DNA from: Thermoplasmata archaeon
GTDB lineage: Archaea; Thermoplasmatota; Thermoplasmata; Thermoplasmatales; Thermoplasmataceae
Length of the DNA stretch: 7,967 bases
Assembly: GCA_021850745.1 (NCBI GenBank)
Contig: JAJZKX010000065.1
Span: forward strand, 1-7,967
Reading direction: 5' to 3'
The first letter of the stretch is position 1. Every line of letters starts with the position of its first letter. The notes below the pieces were generated by a model. It did not search any database. It saw nothing but the letters and a program-made list of their open reading frames with translations, and was not told the origin of the DNA. The position numbers and the translations under genes were made by a program. Of this stretch, positions 1 to 7,303 are shown piece after piece.

Positions 1-407
1 TCAGGAGGCAAAAAGGGCGGTCAGGGAGATGGGTTAGGGCCTGAAAGGGAAAAGACGGGTCAGGAATAAGTGAAGATGCGGATATCTTGAGATTTGTTCA
101 ACAGAGCAATTGCAATGTAAAAGGATTTAAAAATGATAAATACTGTTCATAATTATTCACATTTGGGAACAATCCGGCTAAAGATTCTGGATACATCCTA
201 TGATTACCTGAAATGGCTGAAGACGAGGTCTTTATTGGCGTATGAATCATCCATGACCTGTACGAGTCCTGCCGGGAGGTAGAATTGAAGTTGATGATTC
301 AATGAAGTCAACAAGCAGGTCATTGGGAGGTAGCAACAAAGGAGAGAAGCCTGCATGAGGTTAAGCCTGAAATTGAAAATTCATGTAGAGTTTGCAGTAG
401 CATGCAG
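1..407. other. Non-coding or degraded left flank
   Basis: I see no convincing gene here. In the plus direction, frame 1 is open from the window edge to TAA at 67-69 and would give a Gly/Lys-rich tail. Frame 2 is open to TAG at 35-37 and would give the helical-looking tail QEAKRAVREMG. Either could be the end of a gene starting outside the window. A 49-codon plus-strand ORF (133-282, beginning MINTVHNYSH) has an AAAGGAT ribosome-binding-like stretch at 119-125, but a 50-codon minus-strand ORF (98-250) overlaps it and neither resembles a family I know. A 6-bp inverted repeat (ATTGAA 284-289, TTCAAT 298-303) has an 8-nt loop. No obvious T-rich terminator follows the minus-strand operon that ends at 408. 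The stretch may be the remains of a mobile element or decayed genes. Confidence 0.5.
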
Positions 408-968
408 CTATCTTTCTGGAATTCCATGATGCCTTCTGTTATAACGTGAAATGTATCTGGACAGAATGTCAATGACCTCTCGTTCATCACTGGCTGGAAA
501 ACACTGATCCTCCTCTATATCTGGATACCTGACTCTGTGATCAATTTTCCTGCCGGCAAGTTCTCGGCTCCAGCCGTCTGCATTAACACAAATGATAAGG
601 CGTTTCAGAGACCATGCGAAAGCAATTTCTGAAAGAGTTCCAGCACCTCCGCCAATCGCAACAACTGCATCAGTGTTTGCAGTGATGACATTCCTGTGTT
701 CGTCCAAGCCTGTGGCGATCTGAATATCCGACGACCCGCTGGCAACGTCTGGATCAAACCCGGGAACAATTGATATCACACAACCCTCAACATATCGGTT
801 AGAACTGATTACCCCCTCATAAACAGCCCTGGAAAGTGATCCTGTCCCGCCGGTGAGGACTCTGTAATCGTTGTCCACTAGAGATTTGGATATCCTGCGG
901 GCGAATTCCCACTTTATTGATCCCTCTTCAACATCCCTGTCACCAATGACGGATATGACATGTTTCAT
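408..968 (-). CDS. TIGR00725/LOG-like Rossmann-fold protein
   Basis: This 186-residue protein matches the TIGR00725 branch of the LOG/lysine-decarboxylase-like Rossmann superfamily. Visible signatures are the N-terminal strand ISVIGD (5-10), the glycine loop TGGTGSLSRAVYEG (39-52), SIVPG (66-70), DEHRN (89-93, where relatives usually have ARN) and IGGGAGTLSEIAFAW (105-119), which corresponds to the PGGxGTxxE motif of LOG proteins. Length is near normal for the family, with a basic tail after about residue 165. LOG enzymes cleave nucleoside monophosphates to free base and ribose phosphate. Members of the TIGR00725 branch are mostly uncharacterised, so that reaction should not be assumed. The start ATG overlaps the stop of the upstream giant gene as ATGA, with GGTGG 4 nt before it, so translation is probably coupled. 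The context suggests handling of a nucleotide or nucleotide sugar for glycan synthesis, which is inference. No signal peptide or membrane segment is visible. Confidence 0.88.
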   Translation of the reverse strand: MKHVISVIGDRDVEEGSIKWEFARRISKSLVDNDYRVLTGGTGSLSRAVYEGVISSNRYVEGCVISIVPGFDPDVASGSSDIQIATGLDEHRNVITANTDAVVAIGGGAGTLSEIAFAWSLKRLIICVNADGWSRELAGRKIDHRVRYPDIEEDQCFPASDEREVIDILSRYISRYNRRHHGIPER

Positions 969-3900
969 CTAGCCACCATCCTCCTGTACGATCTTTTGGA
1001 CACCACCATTGCTATAGTGTCTTCGTATCGGTTGATATCTCTCGATTCCTTTTCCGGGGATGGCTCATAGAAATATATAATGTCATTAATAACCTCTGGG
1101 TGTTCGGACAGCTCAACCATGGGAATCATGTAGGCCCAGTCATCTGCCTCAGCAATCCATTTTCCTTGAATCTTTAGGTCCTCCTCTTGAATTGAGTCAA
1201 ACAGATATTTTCTGAATGTCCTGAGGTGTTGCCAGACATTACCGCCTCTGCTGAGTCTGGGTGAGTCAAAATCAACAGGGTATTTTTTGTATTTATCAGT
1301 CCTTATCATAGTGCCAACCGTAAGATCTGCACCCTTCTTGTATCTGGATCTGACCTTCGATAACGTATCTTTCCCTATAAGTGCATCATCGGCATCCAGC
1401 ATGATAATTATTGAACTTGGGTTTCTGCATATCCCCCTTACTGCAATGAAGATATTCTCCATTGAAGTGTTGGAAACATAATTCCGGAAGACAGTGAGTC
1501 TGTTCTGAAACAGACTCTTACCAATGTATTGTACGTATTCATCAGAACCATTTTTGGAGGCTGCGTCCACGTATATCACCCCAAATTCCTGAAAGTCCTG
1601 TTCAAGCAGTGAGTGAAAGCATCTCCTGACTTTCGATATTGGAACATTCCTTCCCTTCACCAGCACTATCATTTCTTCATTCCTAGGTTCCAGAAAATCC
1701 TGTATTCTGATATTTTGCAGGTCCACATGGCCAAGTTGCTCAGCACGTGGTGGAGAATTTTCATGATACTTTATCGCATTATACCAGAAATTGAGATCAA
1801 CTTTCAAAGAGTTCGGAACGTGAATGAAGCATGCGTTTCCTGCAGAACCCCGATAGGATTCCCATGGTCCTGAAGCCAGTTTAATGTCCAGAGACCTGTG
1901 CCAGGGAAGTTCTAGTTTACCTTCCACACCTATGCTATTTGGAATAGGTGTCAACGAAAAAAGCCTTTCCCTGTGAATTATGCAGTTTCTCACTTCCGTC
2001 CTCCACTTCCCCGATTCATTGCCAGACACAAACGGACTCTTGGACTGGTTGAAAACTGAAAAAGATGCCGTGATTGCATTTTTGTTGCTTTCCAGCACAT
2101 CTATCATTTCCCGGAGATATGACTTCTCTGTCGCATCCCTGCAGATTATGCAATCCGAATCCATCTGTAGTATATACTTTGACCTTGCTTGCTCGAAGCC
2201 CTGCAGGGTAGTGAGGACTGGCTGCCCGTTCCGGCTCTTTGACCCCGAACATTTCGTTCCAAACCAGCGTTCTGAAATACTCTTCAGGATCGAAACGTCT
2301 TCCGAGGCGTGGACAACGGAATCAATGATTCCACCTTCCTGGAGTCTCCTGAGTTCCTGATCAAATGATACAAGGTCGGCTGTATCATATTGACGTGCAA
2401 AATTGCCCGTTGCATTATCGGTAATAATGTATTTCTCCTTGAATTTTTCAGATATTTCAAGTTGCTTCACAATGTGCCTGACCTGGAAACCGATGCTCCT
2501 CCACTCCATTGGTGAGGCCTTTATCATCAGTGATACGTCGTATTCCTTAGGAGTCTCGGTTGCATGAGCTCTGATCATCAGGAATTCCGAGCCGGGGGAT
2601 ACCGTCTCATAGCTCGCTCCCCCACTCTCTGAATATTCTGCTGGTTGAAACCCAGCCCCCCTCAGTTCATTGAAATACCACTCGAGAGGCCTGTGATATT
2701 CGTGTCGCAAATTGAGGGTTATTTTCATCCTCTTTTCAAACGTGAACCGGTCGTGATAGTTCCCGAGTGGACCAACCTTTTCATGGGTTCCGGTTTCCCT
2801 ATTATGCACATTGAAAGGATTGCATATTACCACAACGAGTTCACCTTTGCCTTTCACAAGCCTCCGCACATCGAACAGTATCTCTTTTACTTCCCTGTCA
2901 CTCACTGTACAGAGGACAAGACTCACAAGAACCACGTCGAATTTATCACGCCTGGATAAAATTTTATTCAAATCGTCTTTACTCATCACCAGCGATGTGC
3001 TTCCTGCAGGATGTCTTCTGTAAAAGCCCGACATGTCCTTGTCATATACTGATACAGAGTTGCTTTTTGAAAGTTCATCCGCTATTTGTCCAGTGCCACA
3101 TCCATAATCCAGAATTTTAGCATGATGAACAGAATCAAGTTCCCTTGCAACAAAAGGGACAGATATTTCGTCTGTATGCATATCACCCAACAGATCAAGA
3201 AAATATTGGAAACCAAAGAACTCGGGAAAGTCCTGTTCACCGTTTGATCGTCGGAGCAATTCATGAATGTCCCTTCTGAAATGCCACCTGTATGTGATAT
3301 AGGCTCTTCTGCACATTTTCCGGTAGCCATCCTCTGAATATGGCTCAAGATCGCGCCCCAGATCGACAAACTTTAATCCTGTTTCACTCTTGATAAGATT
3401 TTTCGGTGCTATGTTCTTAATGACGATACCTTTTGTTCTGCACTCCTGAAGCAGTGTAACGAGGTCCCCAATCTCTCCACCGTTGTATGCAATTCCAGGC
3501 ACGTATTCCTCTTTGAGTATAAGATGCCCTTCGGTGAAAGAGATGCTTTCCAGTTTTGCAAGGCCACTGAACTTTTTTCCAAGTATTGTTTCATTTAGAA
3601 ACCTCATGTTAGAACCATCAAGGGCGTATTTTCCGTAATGGAAGTATTTGTATGCATGAATCCTGTCTGAAAATACTATGCCCTCCTTACCGCTTCCGAT
3701 TATTCCGAATTCCCCCGTACCGTAAGCACCCCTTATCCTGGTCTTCAATTCTTCTTTATCGCTTTCGGAATAATGAATCGGGAGCGCGTCACCGTATTGC
3801 CTGCAGGAATGACTTAAGCTGTAAAGAAAATCAACAAGATCTCCTTTGTTGAAGTTCTTCACCTCCTGCAGGATGTTACTGATTTTATCTTCAGAAAATA

Positions 3901-6169
3901 GATTTTCCATTCTATCACATATCTCACTTATTCCCTCTAGGTGGTCTGCTTCATTGAATTGAAGATTGACTGAAACCTGAACATTGTGAGTTAAAACTGA
4001 TCTGATGGACTGGATAAGACCCCTGATTCTCCAGAAATTAAGCGAGATCTGCTTTACGCGCTTGCGGATCTCCCTCTTCATGCAGTCAAGGATATCCTTT
4101 ACGTCAGAATCAGTGAAATTCAATGGATCAAAGTAATCTTCCCTGACCTGTTTACTCCTGTTCTTTCTGAAGAGAACCATGTCCATTGATCTGACAAATG
4201 CTGATCCGAGTGTGTCTGCGACCAGTTTTACCCTCATTTCTGTAGGTGATTCATCCTTCCGGCGGTCCTGAATCAGCATCAGCGGGGATGAAATCACAAT
4301 CCTTGCTTGTCTGAGTGGTCTTCTTGAACCGAGCCTCCTGTTCAGAATAACCCACAGTGTGTCTCCTCTCCTGTAGGAAACATCACCGCTTCTGGGCGAA
4401 GAGTTGCTGAAATCCCGGAGACAGTCAATATCAAGAATTATGGTGTTTCCACCTCTCACAGGACCGAACTCTTCAGTGTCAGAATCGTAACGCATTTCTC
4501 CATGATCCCCGCCATTGACCGGATAAGATGCTTGCCTGAAGACACCCTTTCTCAGGATCAGTTTTGCATTTTTGGAAAACAGATCAGGGTCATTTATTTT
4601 TGGTTCTATCCAAACTGGAACTTCCAGGTGCCTGAAAGATTTGTCTGGAAAATCATAGAAATATGCTGGAAGCGTTTTCATTATACCTGATTCGTTCCAT
4701 GATCCGTTGCCTGTGCAGTCCTCGCCCCGGCTTCCCAATATGGCCCTTAGGTTATAGTAAAGGTCCAGCATCTGAGTTCTCGAGGTGGACATGATTGGAA
4801 CCGGGGGATCGCCTCCCACCTTCCCGACCACTAAGCTTACTCCGGCCTTTTTCCATCTGTTGATATGCCCTATGAATTCACTTTCCGTGATTTTGTTGTC
4901 TGATGTACCCCAGTACAGGTTCTGTAGAGATACGTCATCGTCTATTATCCAGACCACAGGGTCAGGATACTTGAGTGATTCCAAATAGACAAATCTGTGA
5001 AGGGCAGTCCTTCCAAATGCAATTCCCTTTCTGTTTCTTCTGTCTTCGTAGTAAAGTCCAAGATCTCCCCTGTCGGCTGACTCATTTGCGTCCTCTGTGC
5101 CAACAACACTAAGTTTGATCCCTGTCCCTGCCATTTCATTTGAAATCCCATCTTCCAGATTTAAGGGTAGATCGGTATTATTCAGAACCACAAGCACAGA
5201 CACACTTCCTGTTCTCCTATTTAACTCAACGGCACCTCTGACCAGGTCTTCTAAATAGGACTCTTCTGAGAGTATTACACCTATCACAAGATCAATGTGC
5301 CCTCCTGAGACCTCTGGCACTGTCTGTGCAACCTCATCTTCTTCCACTGTTTCCTGAAGAAGTTCTGGATCGCATCCAAAAAGCGTTTTTGCCCTTTCTA
5401 AGAAGGAAGCCCTGTCGTCCGCATCCATGAAGAACCTGTACTTGTAATAGAATCTTCTAAGACCCAGACACTTTCTCTCTGATCCCTTTTCAGAGAGCCT
5501 TCCTTCTCCGTAAGCAATATGATGTACCAGATGATGTCTCACCATGGCTATGCGAACATCACCAAGGGCAAGGAGCCTTAAACCTATGTCCCTGTCAGTA
5601 GTGCTTGGAAGATTTTCGTCGTAGCCACCAGCAAGGAGTAACTTTGAGAACCTGATGAAAAGATTTGAGCCCTGAATATGTGGGTTGCCCCTCAGTAATG
5701 ATCTCTCGGTAATAACCTCTGGTATGGTAAGATACATTCCAGGGTCCAAACTGCTTTCATGCCTTATTATGCCCGAAACTATCCAGTCGGATCCGCTGAC
5801 GGATGCCAGGTTGTAACAGGATTCCAGATAATTTTTTTCCCACCAGTCATCGTCATCAAGGACGGCAACAAATGTCTTTTCCGGATCACAGCCATCGGCA
5901 AGCATTTCTGCAAAGACCGTATTCATTGCTCCCGACAGGTTTTTTTCTCTCTGATTCAGAATACGTTTTACCCTTATATTTCCGGAATTTAACCCTTGAA
6001 TTTCGTAAGGTGGCAGTTGATCATCTGAGTCCGCAACGATGTAAACAATGTCAGGCGCTCTGCTCTGGTTGAATACCGATGGGATGGCCGCATCCAAAAG
6101 TGGCCTTTTCCGGGTTGTGCTTATGATTACAGCTATGCCTAGATCAAGGCGCAAAGCTTTGCTGGCCAT
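965..6169 (-). CDS. Giant glycosyltransferase/kinase/methyltransferase fusion
   Basis: This single uninterrupted 1734-residue frame holds six recognisable domains. (1) Residues 9-245 are a GT2-like domain with IAVIISTTRKRP (12-23), VLDDDDWW (103-110) as the metal-binding motif and a TDRDIGLRLL helix (191-200). (2) Residues 291-585 are a second GT-A-like Rossmann domain with VVWIIDDDVSL (405-415). Residues 590-810 are a charged, largely helical linker. (3) Residues 815-975 are a kinase fold: glycine loop GSGKEG (825-830), Lys841, helix-C Glu860, catalytic loop IKNIAPKNLI (917-926) and DLG (936-938). (4) Residues 1010-1203 are a class I SAM methyltransferase with ILDYGCGTG (1019-1027) and acidic Asp1043. 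(5) Residues 1208-1460 are a third GT-A-like domain with LQMDSDCII (1334-1342). (6) Residues 1498-1710 are a C-terminal GT2-like domain with IIMLDADDAL (1588-1597) and EADDWAY (1674-1680). No signal peptide or membrane helix is seen. The inferred job is cytoplasmic assembly and phospho/methyl modification of a glycan; substrates are unknown. The start lies 6 nt after the dehydrogenase stop. Domain classes are confident, the overall function is not. Confidence 0.9.
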   Translation of the reverse strand: MASKALRLDLGIAVIISTTRKRPLLDAAIPSVFNQSRAPDIVYIVADSDDQLPPYEIQGLNSGNIRVKRILNQREKNLSGAMNTVFAEMLADGCDPEKTFVAVLDDDDWWEKNYLESCYNLASVSGSDWIVSGIIRHESSLDPGMYLTIPEVITERSLLRGNPHIQGSNLFIRFSKLLLAGGYDENLPSTTDRDIGLRLLALGDVRIAMVRHHLVHHIAYGEGRLSEKGSERKCLGLRRFYYKYRFFMDADDRASFLERAKTLFGCDPELLQETVEEDEVAQTVPEVSGGHIDLVIGVILSEESYLEDLVRGAVELNRRTGSVSVLVVLNNTDLPLNLEDGISNEMAGTGIKLSVVGTEDANESADRGDLGLYYEDRRNRKGIAFGRTALHRFVYLESLKYPDPVVWIIDDDVSLQNLYWGTSDNKITESEFIGHINRWKKAGVSLVVGKVGGDPPVPIMSTSRTQMLDLYYNLRAILGSRGEDCTGNGSWNESGIMKTLPAYFYDFPDKSFRHLEVPVWIEPKINDPDLFSKNAKLILRKGVFRQASYPVNGGDHGEMRYDSDTEEFGPVRGGNTIILDIDCLRDFSNSSPRSGDVSYRRGDTLWVILNRRLGSRRPLRQARIVISSPLMLIQDRRKDESPTEMRVKLVADTLGSAFVRSMDMVLFRKNRSKQVREDYFDPLNFTDSDVKDILDCMKREIRKRVKQISLNFWRIRGLIQSIRSVLTHNVQVSVNLQFNEADHLEGISEICDRMENLFSEDKISNILQEVKNFNKGDLVDFLYSLSHSCRQYGDALPIHYSESDKEELKTRIRGAYGTGEFGIIGSGKEGIVFSDRIHAYKYFHYGKYALDGSNMRFLNETILGKKFSGLAKLESISFTEGHLILKEEYVPGIAYNGGEIGDLVTLLQECRTKGIVIKNIAPKNLIKSETGLKFVDLGRDLEPYSEDGYRKMCRRAYITYRWHFRRDIHELLRRSNGEQDFPEFFGFQYFLDLLGDMHTDEISVPFVARELDSVHHAKILDYGCGTGQIADELSKSNSVSVYDKDMSGFYRRHPAGSTSLVMSKDDLNKILSRRDKFDVVLVSLVLCTVSDREVKEILFDVRRLVKGKGELVVVICNPFNVHNRETGTHEKVGPLGNYHDRFTFEKRMKITLNLRHEYHRPLEWYFNELRGAGFQPAEYSESGGASYETVSPGSEFLMIRAHATETPKEYDVSLMIKASPMEWRSIGFQVRHIVKQLEISEKFKEKYIITDNATGNFARQYDTADLVSFDQELRRLQEGGIIDSVVHASEDVSILKSISERWFGTKCSGSKSRNGQPVLTTLQGFEQARSKYILQMDSDCIICRDATEKSYLREMIDVLESNKNAITASFSVFNQSKSPFVSGNESGKWRTEVRNCIIHRERLFSLTPIPNSIGVEGKLELPWHRSLDIKLASGPWESYRGSAGNACFIHVPNSLKVDLNFWYNAIKYHENSPPRAEQLGHVDLQNIRIQDFLEPRNEEMIVLVKGRNVPISKVRRCFHSLLEQDFQEFGVIYVDAASKNGSDEYVQYIGKSLFQNRLTVFRNYVSNTSMENIFIAVRGICRNPSSIIIMLDADDALIGKDTLSKVRSRYKKGADLTVGTMIRTDKYKKYPVDFDSPRLSRGGNVWQHLRTFRKYLFDSIQEEDLKIQGKWIAEADDWAYMIPMVELSEHPEVINDIIYFYEPSPEKESRDINRYEDTIAMVVSKRSYRRMVAR
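973..985 (-). promoter_or_regulatory. Ribosome binding site of the LOG-like gene
   Basis: On the minus strand AGGAGG (985-980) and GGTGG (977-973) lie 11 nt and 4 nt before the ATG at 968-966, inside the last codons of the preceding gene. Both fit the archaeal anti-Shine-Dalgarno sequence. GGTGG at the same 4-nt distance also precedes the partial gene at 7923, which suggests it is the preferred form in this genome. The site supports the ATG overlapping the TGA stop as the true start. Confidence 0.6.
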
Positions 6170-6175
6170 GGTTTC

Positions 6176-7096
6176 TCACTCCGCCTGTACATTTAGCTCA
6201 GGTTTTTCTGCAGATGAATTTAACCTGTCGTTAATCTCATCTGCAACCCTGAGCAGTTTTGCCTGGTCCCCAAAAGCATTTATGAGCTCAGCTGTATCCT
6301 TGGGAACGCACTTTCCCCCATATGGTCCCTTGTACGGTTCGAGGTGCGCGCTGTTCGCCACTCTTCTATCAGAATAGACAATTTTCATCACGTCAACAGC
6401 ACTTGCCCCGTAAGATTCTGATATTGATTCCATTGTGTTGGTGAAAGTCACCTTAAGTGCAATGTATCCATTGTGTGCCAGTTTCCCAATTTCTGCGCTT
6501 TTGTAATCGGTCCTAATTATCCTTGTGCCTTCCACCCAAGAGTAAAGGTCCTGGACATGATCCATTAATTCCTTCTTTCCAGACAGTACAATCCGGTCAG
6601 GATTGGCCGTCCATAGAAATGCGTTTTTCTCGCTCATGAATTCAGGGGAATAAACGAGCTTCAGGTCCGGATATTTTCCTGAAGCTGTATCCATGAAGCC
6701 AACCCTCAAAGTGCTCTTTATCACGACTGTACCGCCATACCCGTCATTGCTCAATCTCTCGAGCACGCTATCCACATGGCTACAGTCCAGTCTTCCATCT
6801 GTTCCCTCAGGTGTCTGAACGCAGACAAAAACTGCCTCGCAGTCAAGTACCGAATTCCATTCATACTCCCCTATGATATCATAACCAACGACATCATAGT
6901 AGTAGCCCATTACAGCACTCAGTGCAAGGCCAACAGACCCCAAACCAATTACACCAACTAGTCTCTTTTCCTTCTTTCGGATAGATCCAGCAAAAAAACC
7001 TTCTGTCACGACGTCGATCCCATCAAAAGGATCCAAGTCTAACCGAGGATTTCCCGGCTGAACACATCCATCGATGTGTTCATACATTAGATCCAT
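6176..7096 (-). CDS. Short UDP-/GDP-sugar dehydrogenase-like protein
   Basis: This 306-residue protein belongs to the UDP-glucose/GDP-mannose dehydrogenase family, which oxidises a sugar nucleotide to its uronic acid in two NAD-dependent steps. Visible are the NAD-binding VGVIGLGSVGLALS (47-60) with Asp73 in GYDI, the CVQTPEG block (92-98), IKSTLRVG (126-133), YSPEFMSE (149-156), the central helix EIGKLAHNGYIALK (202-215) and the catalytic-cysteine motif GGKCVPKD (260-267, Cys263). The frame stops about 40 residues later, so the third, nucleotide-sugar-binding domain is absent; usual members run about 400-450 residues. There is also an unusual N-terminal extension of about 45 residues. A GTG at codon 30 (7009-7007) is a shorter alternative start, but the ATG is kept because of the upstream promoter. 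First gene of the operon. It may be active with a partner, have altered specificity, or be degenerate, although all key N-terminal and catalytic motifs are intact. Confidence 0.85.
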   Translation of the reverse strand: MDLMYEHIDGCVQPGNPRLDLDPFDGIDVVTEGFFAGSIRKKEKRLVGVIGLGSVGLALSAVMGYYYDVVGYDIIGEYEWNSVLDCEAVFVCVQTPEGTDGRLDCSHVDSVLERLSNDGYGGTVVIKSTLRVGFMDTASGKYPDLKLVYSPEFMSEKNAFLWTANPDRIVLSGKKELMDHVQDLYSWVEGTRIIRTDYKSAEIGKLAHNGYIALKVTFTNTMESISESYGASAVDVMKIVYSDRRVANSAHLEPYKGPYGGKCVPKDTAELINAFGDQAKLLRVADEINDRLNSSAEKPELNVQAE

Positions 7097-7160
7097 GATT
7101 TTTTCTTGTAATTAAACTTTTCTATAGCTAGTAAAACTGTGGTTCCTTACGGCCTAAAAT

Positions 7161-7173
7161 CTACATATATACC
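7161..7173 (-). promoter_or_regulatory. Candidate TATA box for the minus-strand operon
   Basis: Read on the minus strand this is GGTATATATGTAG, a good archaeal TATA element about 68 nt before the dehydrogenase ATG. It would place the transcription start near 7140 with a leader of about 45 nt. No Shine-Dalgarno stretch precedes that ATG (the last bases are AAGAAAAAATC). A second A/T-rich element, TTTAATTA near 7118-7111, could instead drive an almost leaderless transcript starting near codon 4 (ATG at 7087-7085). The rest of 7097-7303 shows no gene. Confidence 0.45.
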
Positions 7174-7303
7174 AGTGCAGTCGTTTAACAGATTTCACCT
7201 ATCCTAAACTGATTCCATGGCGTCCTAGAAGTTGTCTAAATCTAAGCATGTTAGCTGAGATTTTTTCTTATCCTGTTTGGAACCCATACCCAAAACCTAA
7301 TGA

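Noticed and set aside
133..282. 49-codon plus-strand ORF as a real gene
   Set aside because: It has a weak ribosome-binding-like sequence, but no recognised family and an equally long ORF on the opposite strand; kept only as a note in the flank entry.
284..303. Stem ATTGAA/TTCAAT as a terminator for the minus-strand operon
   Set aside because: Six A/T-rich pairs, about 100 nt past the stop, with no T-run downstream on the minus strand.
2056..6074. Repeated peptide SVFNQS in the giant protein (residues 31-36 and 1371-1376)
   Set aside because: The first is the usual GT2 helix after strand 1, the second sits after the DSD motif in a different structural position, so it does not indicate a duplication.
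1287..6377. Many 60-130 codon ORFs on either strand inside the three operon genes
   Set aside because: They lie antisense or out of frame within genes with clear motifs, have no recognisable domains, and look like by-products of the real coding frames.
7097..7270. Direct repeat GATTTTTTCTT at 7097-7107 and 7259-7269
   Set aside because: Only 11 bp and mostly a T-run in an A/T-rich intergenic region; likely chance.
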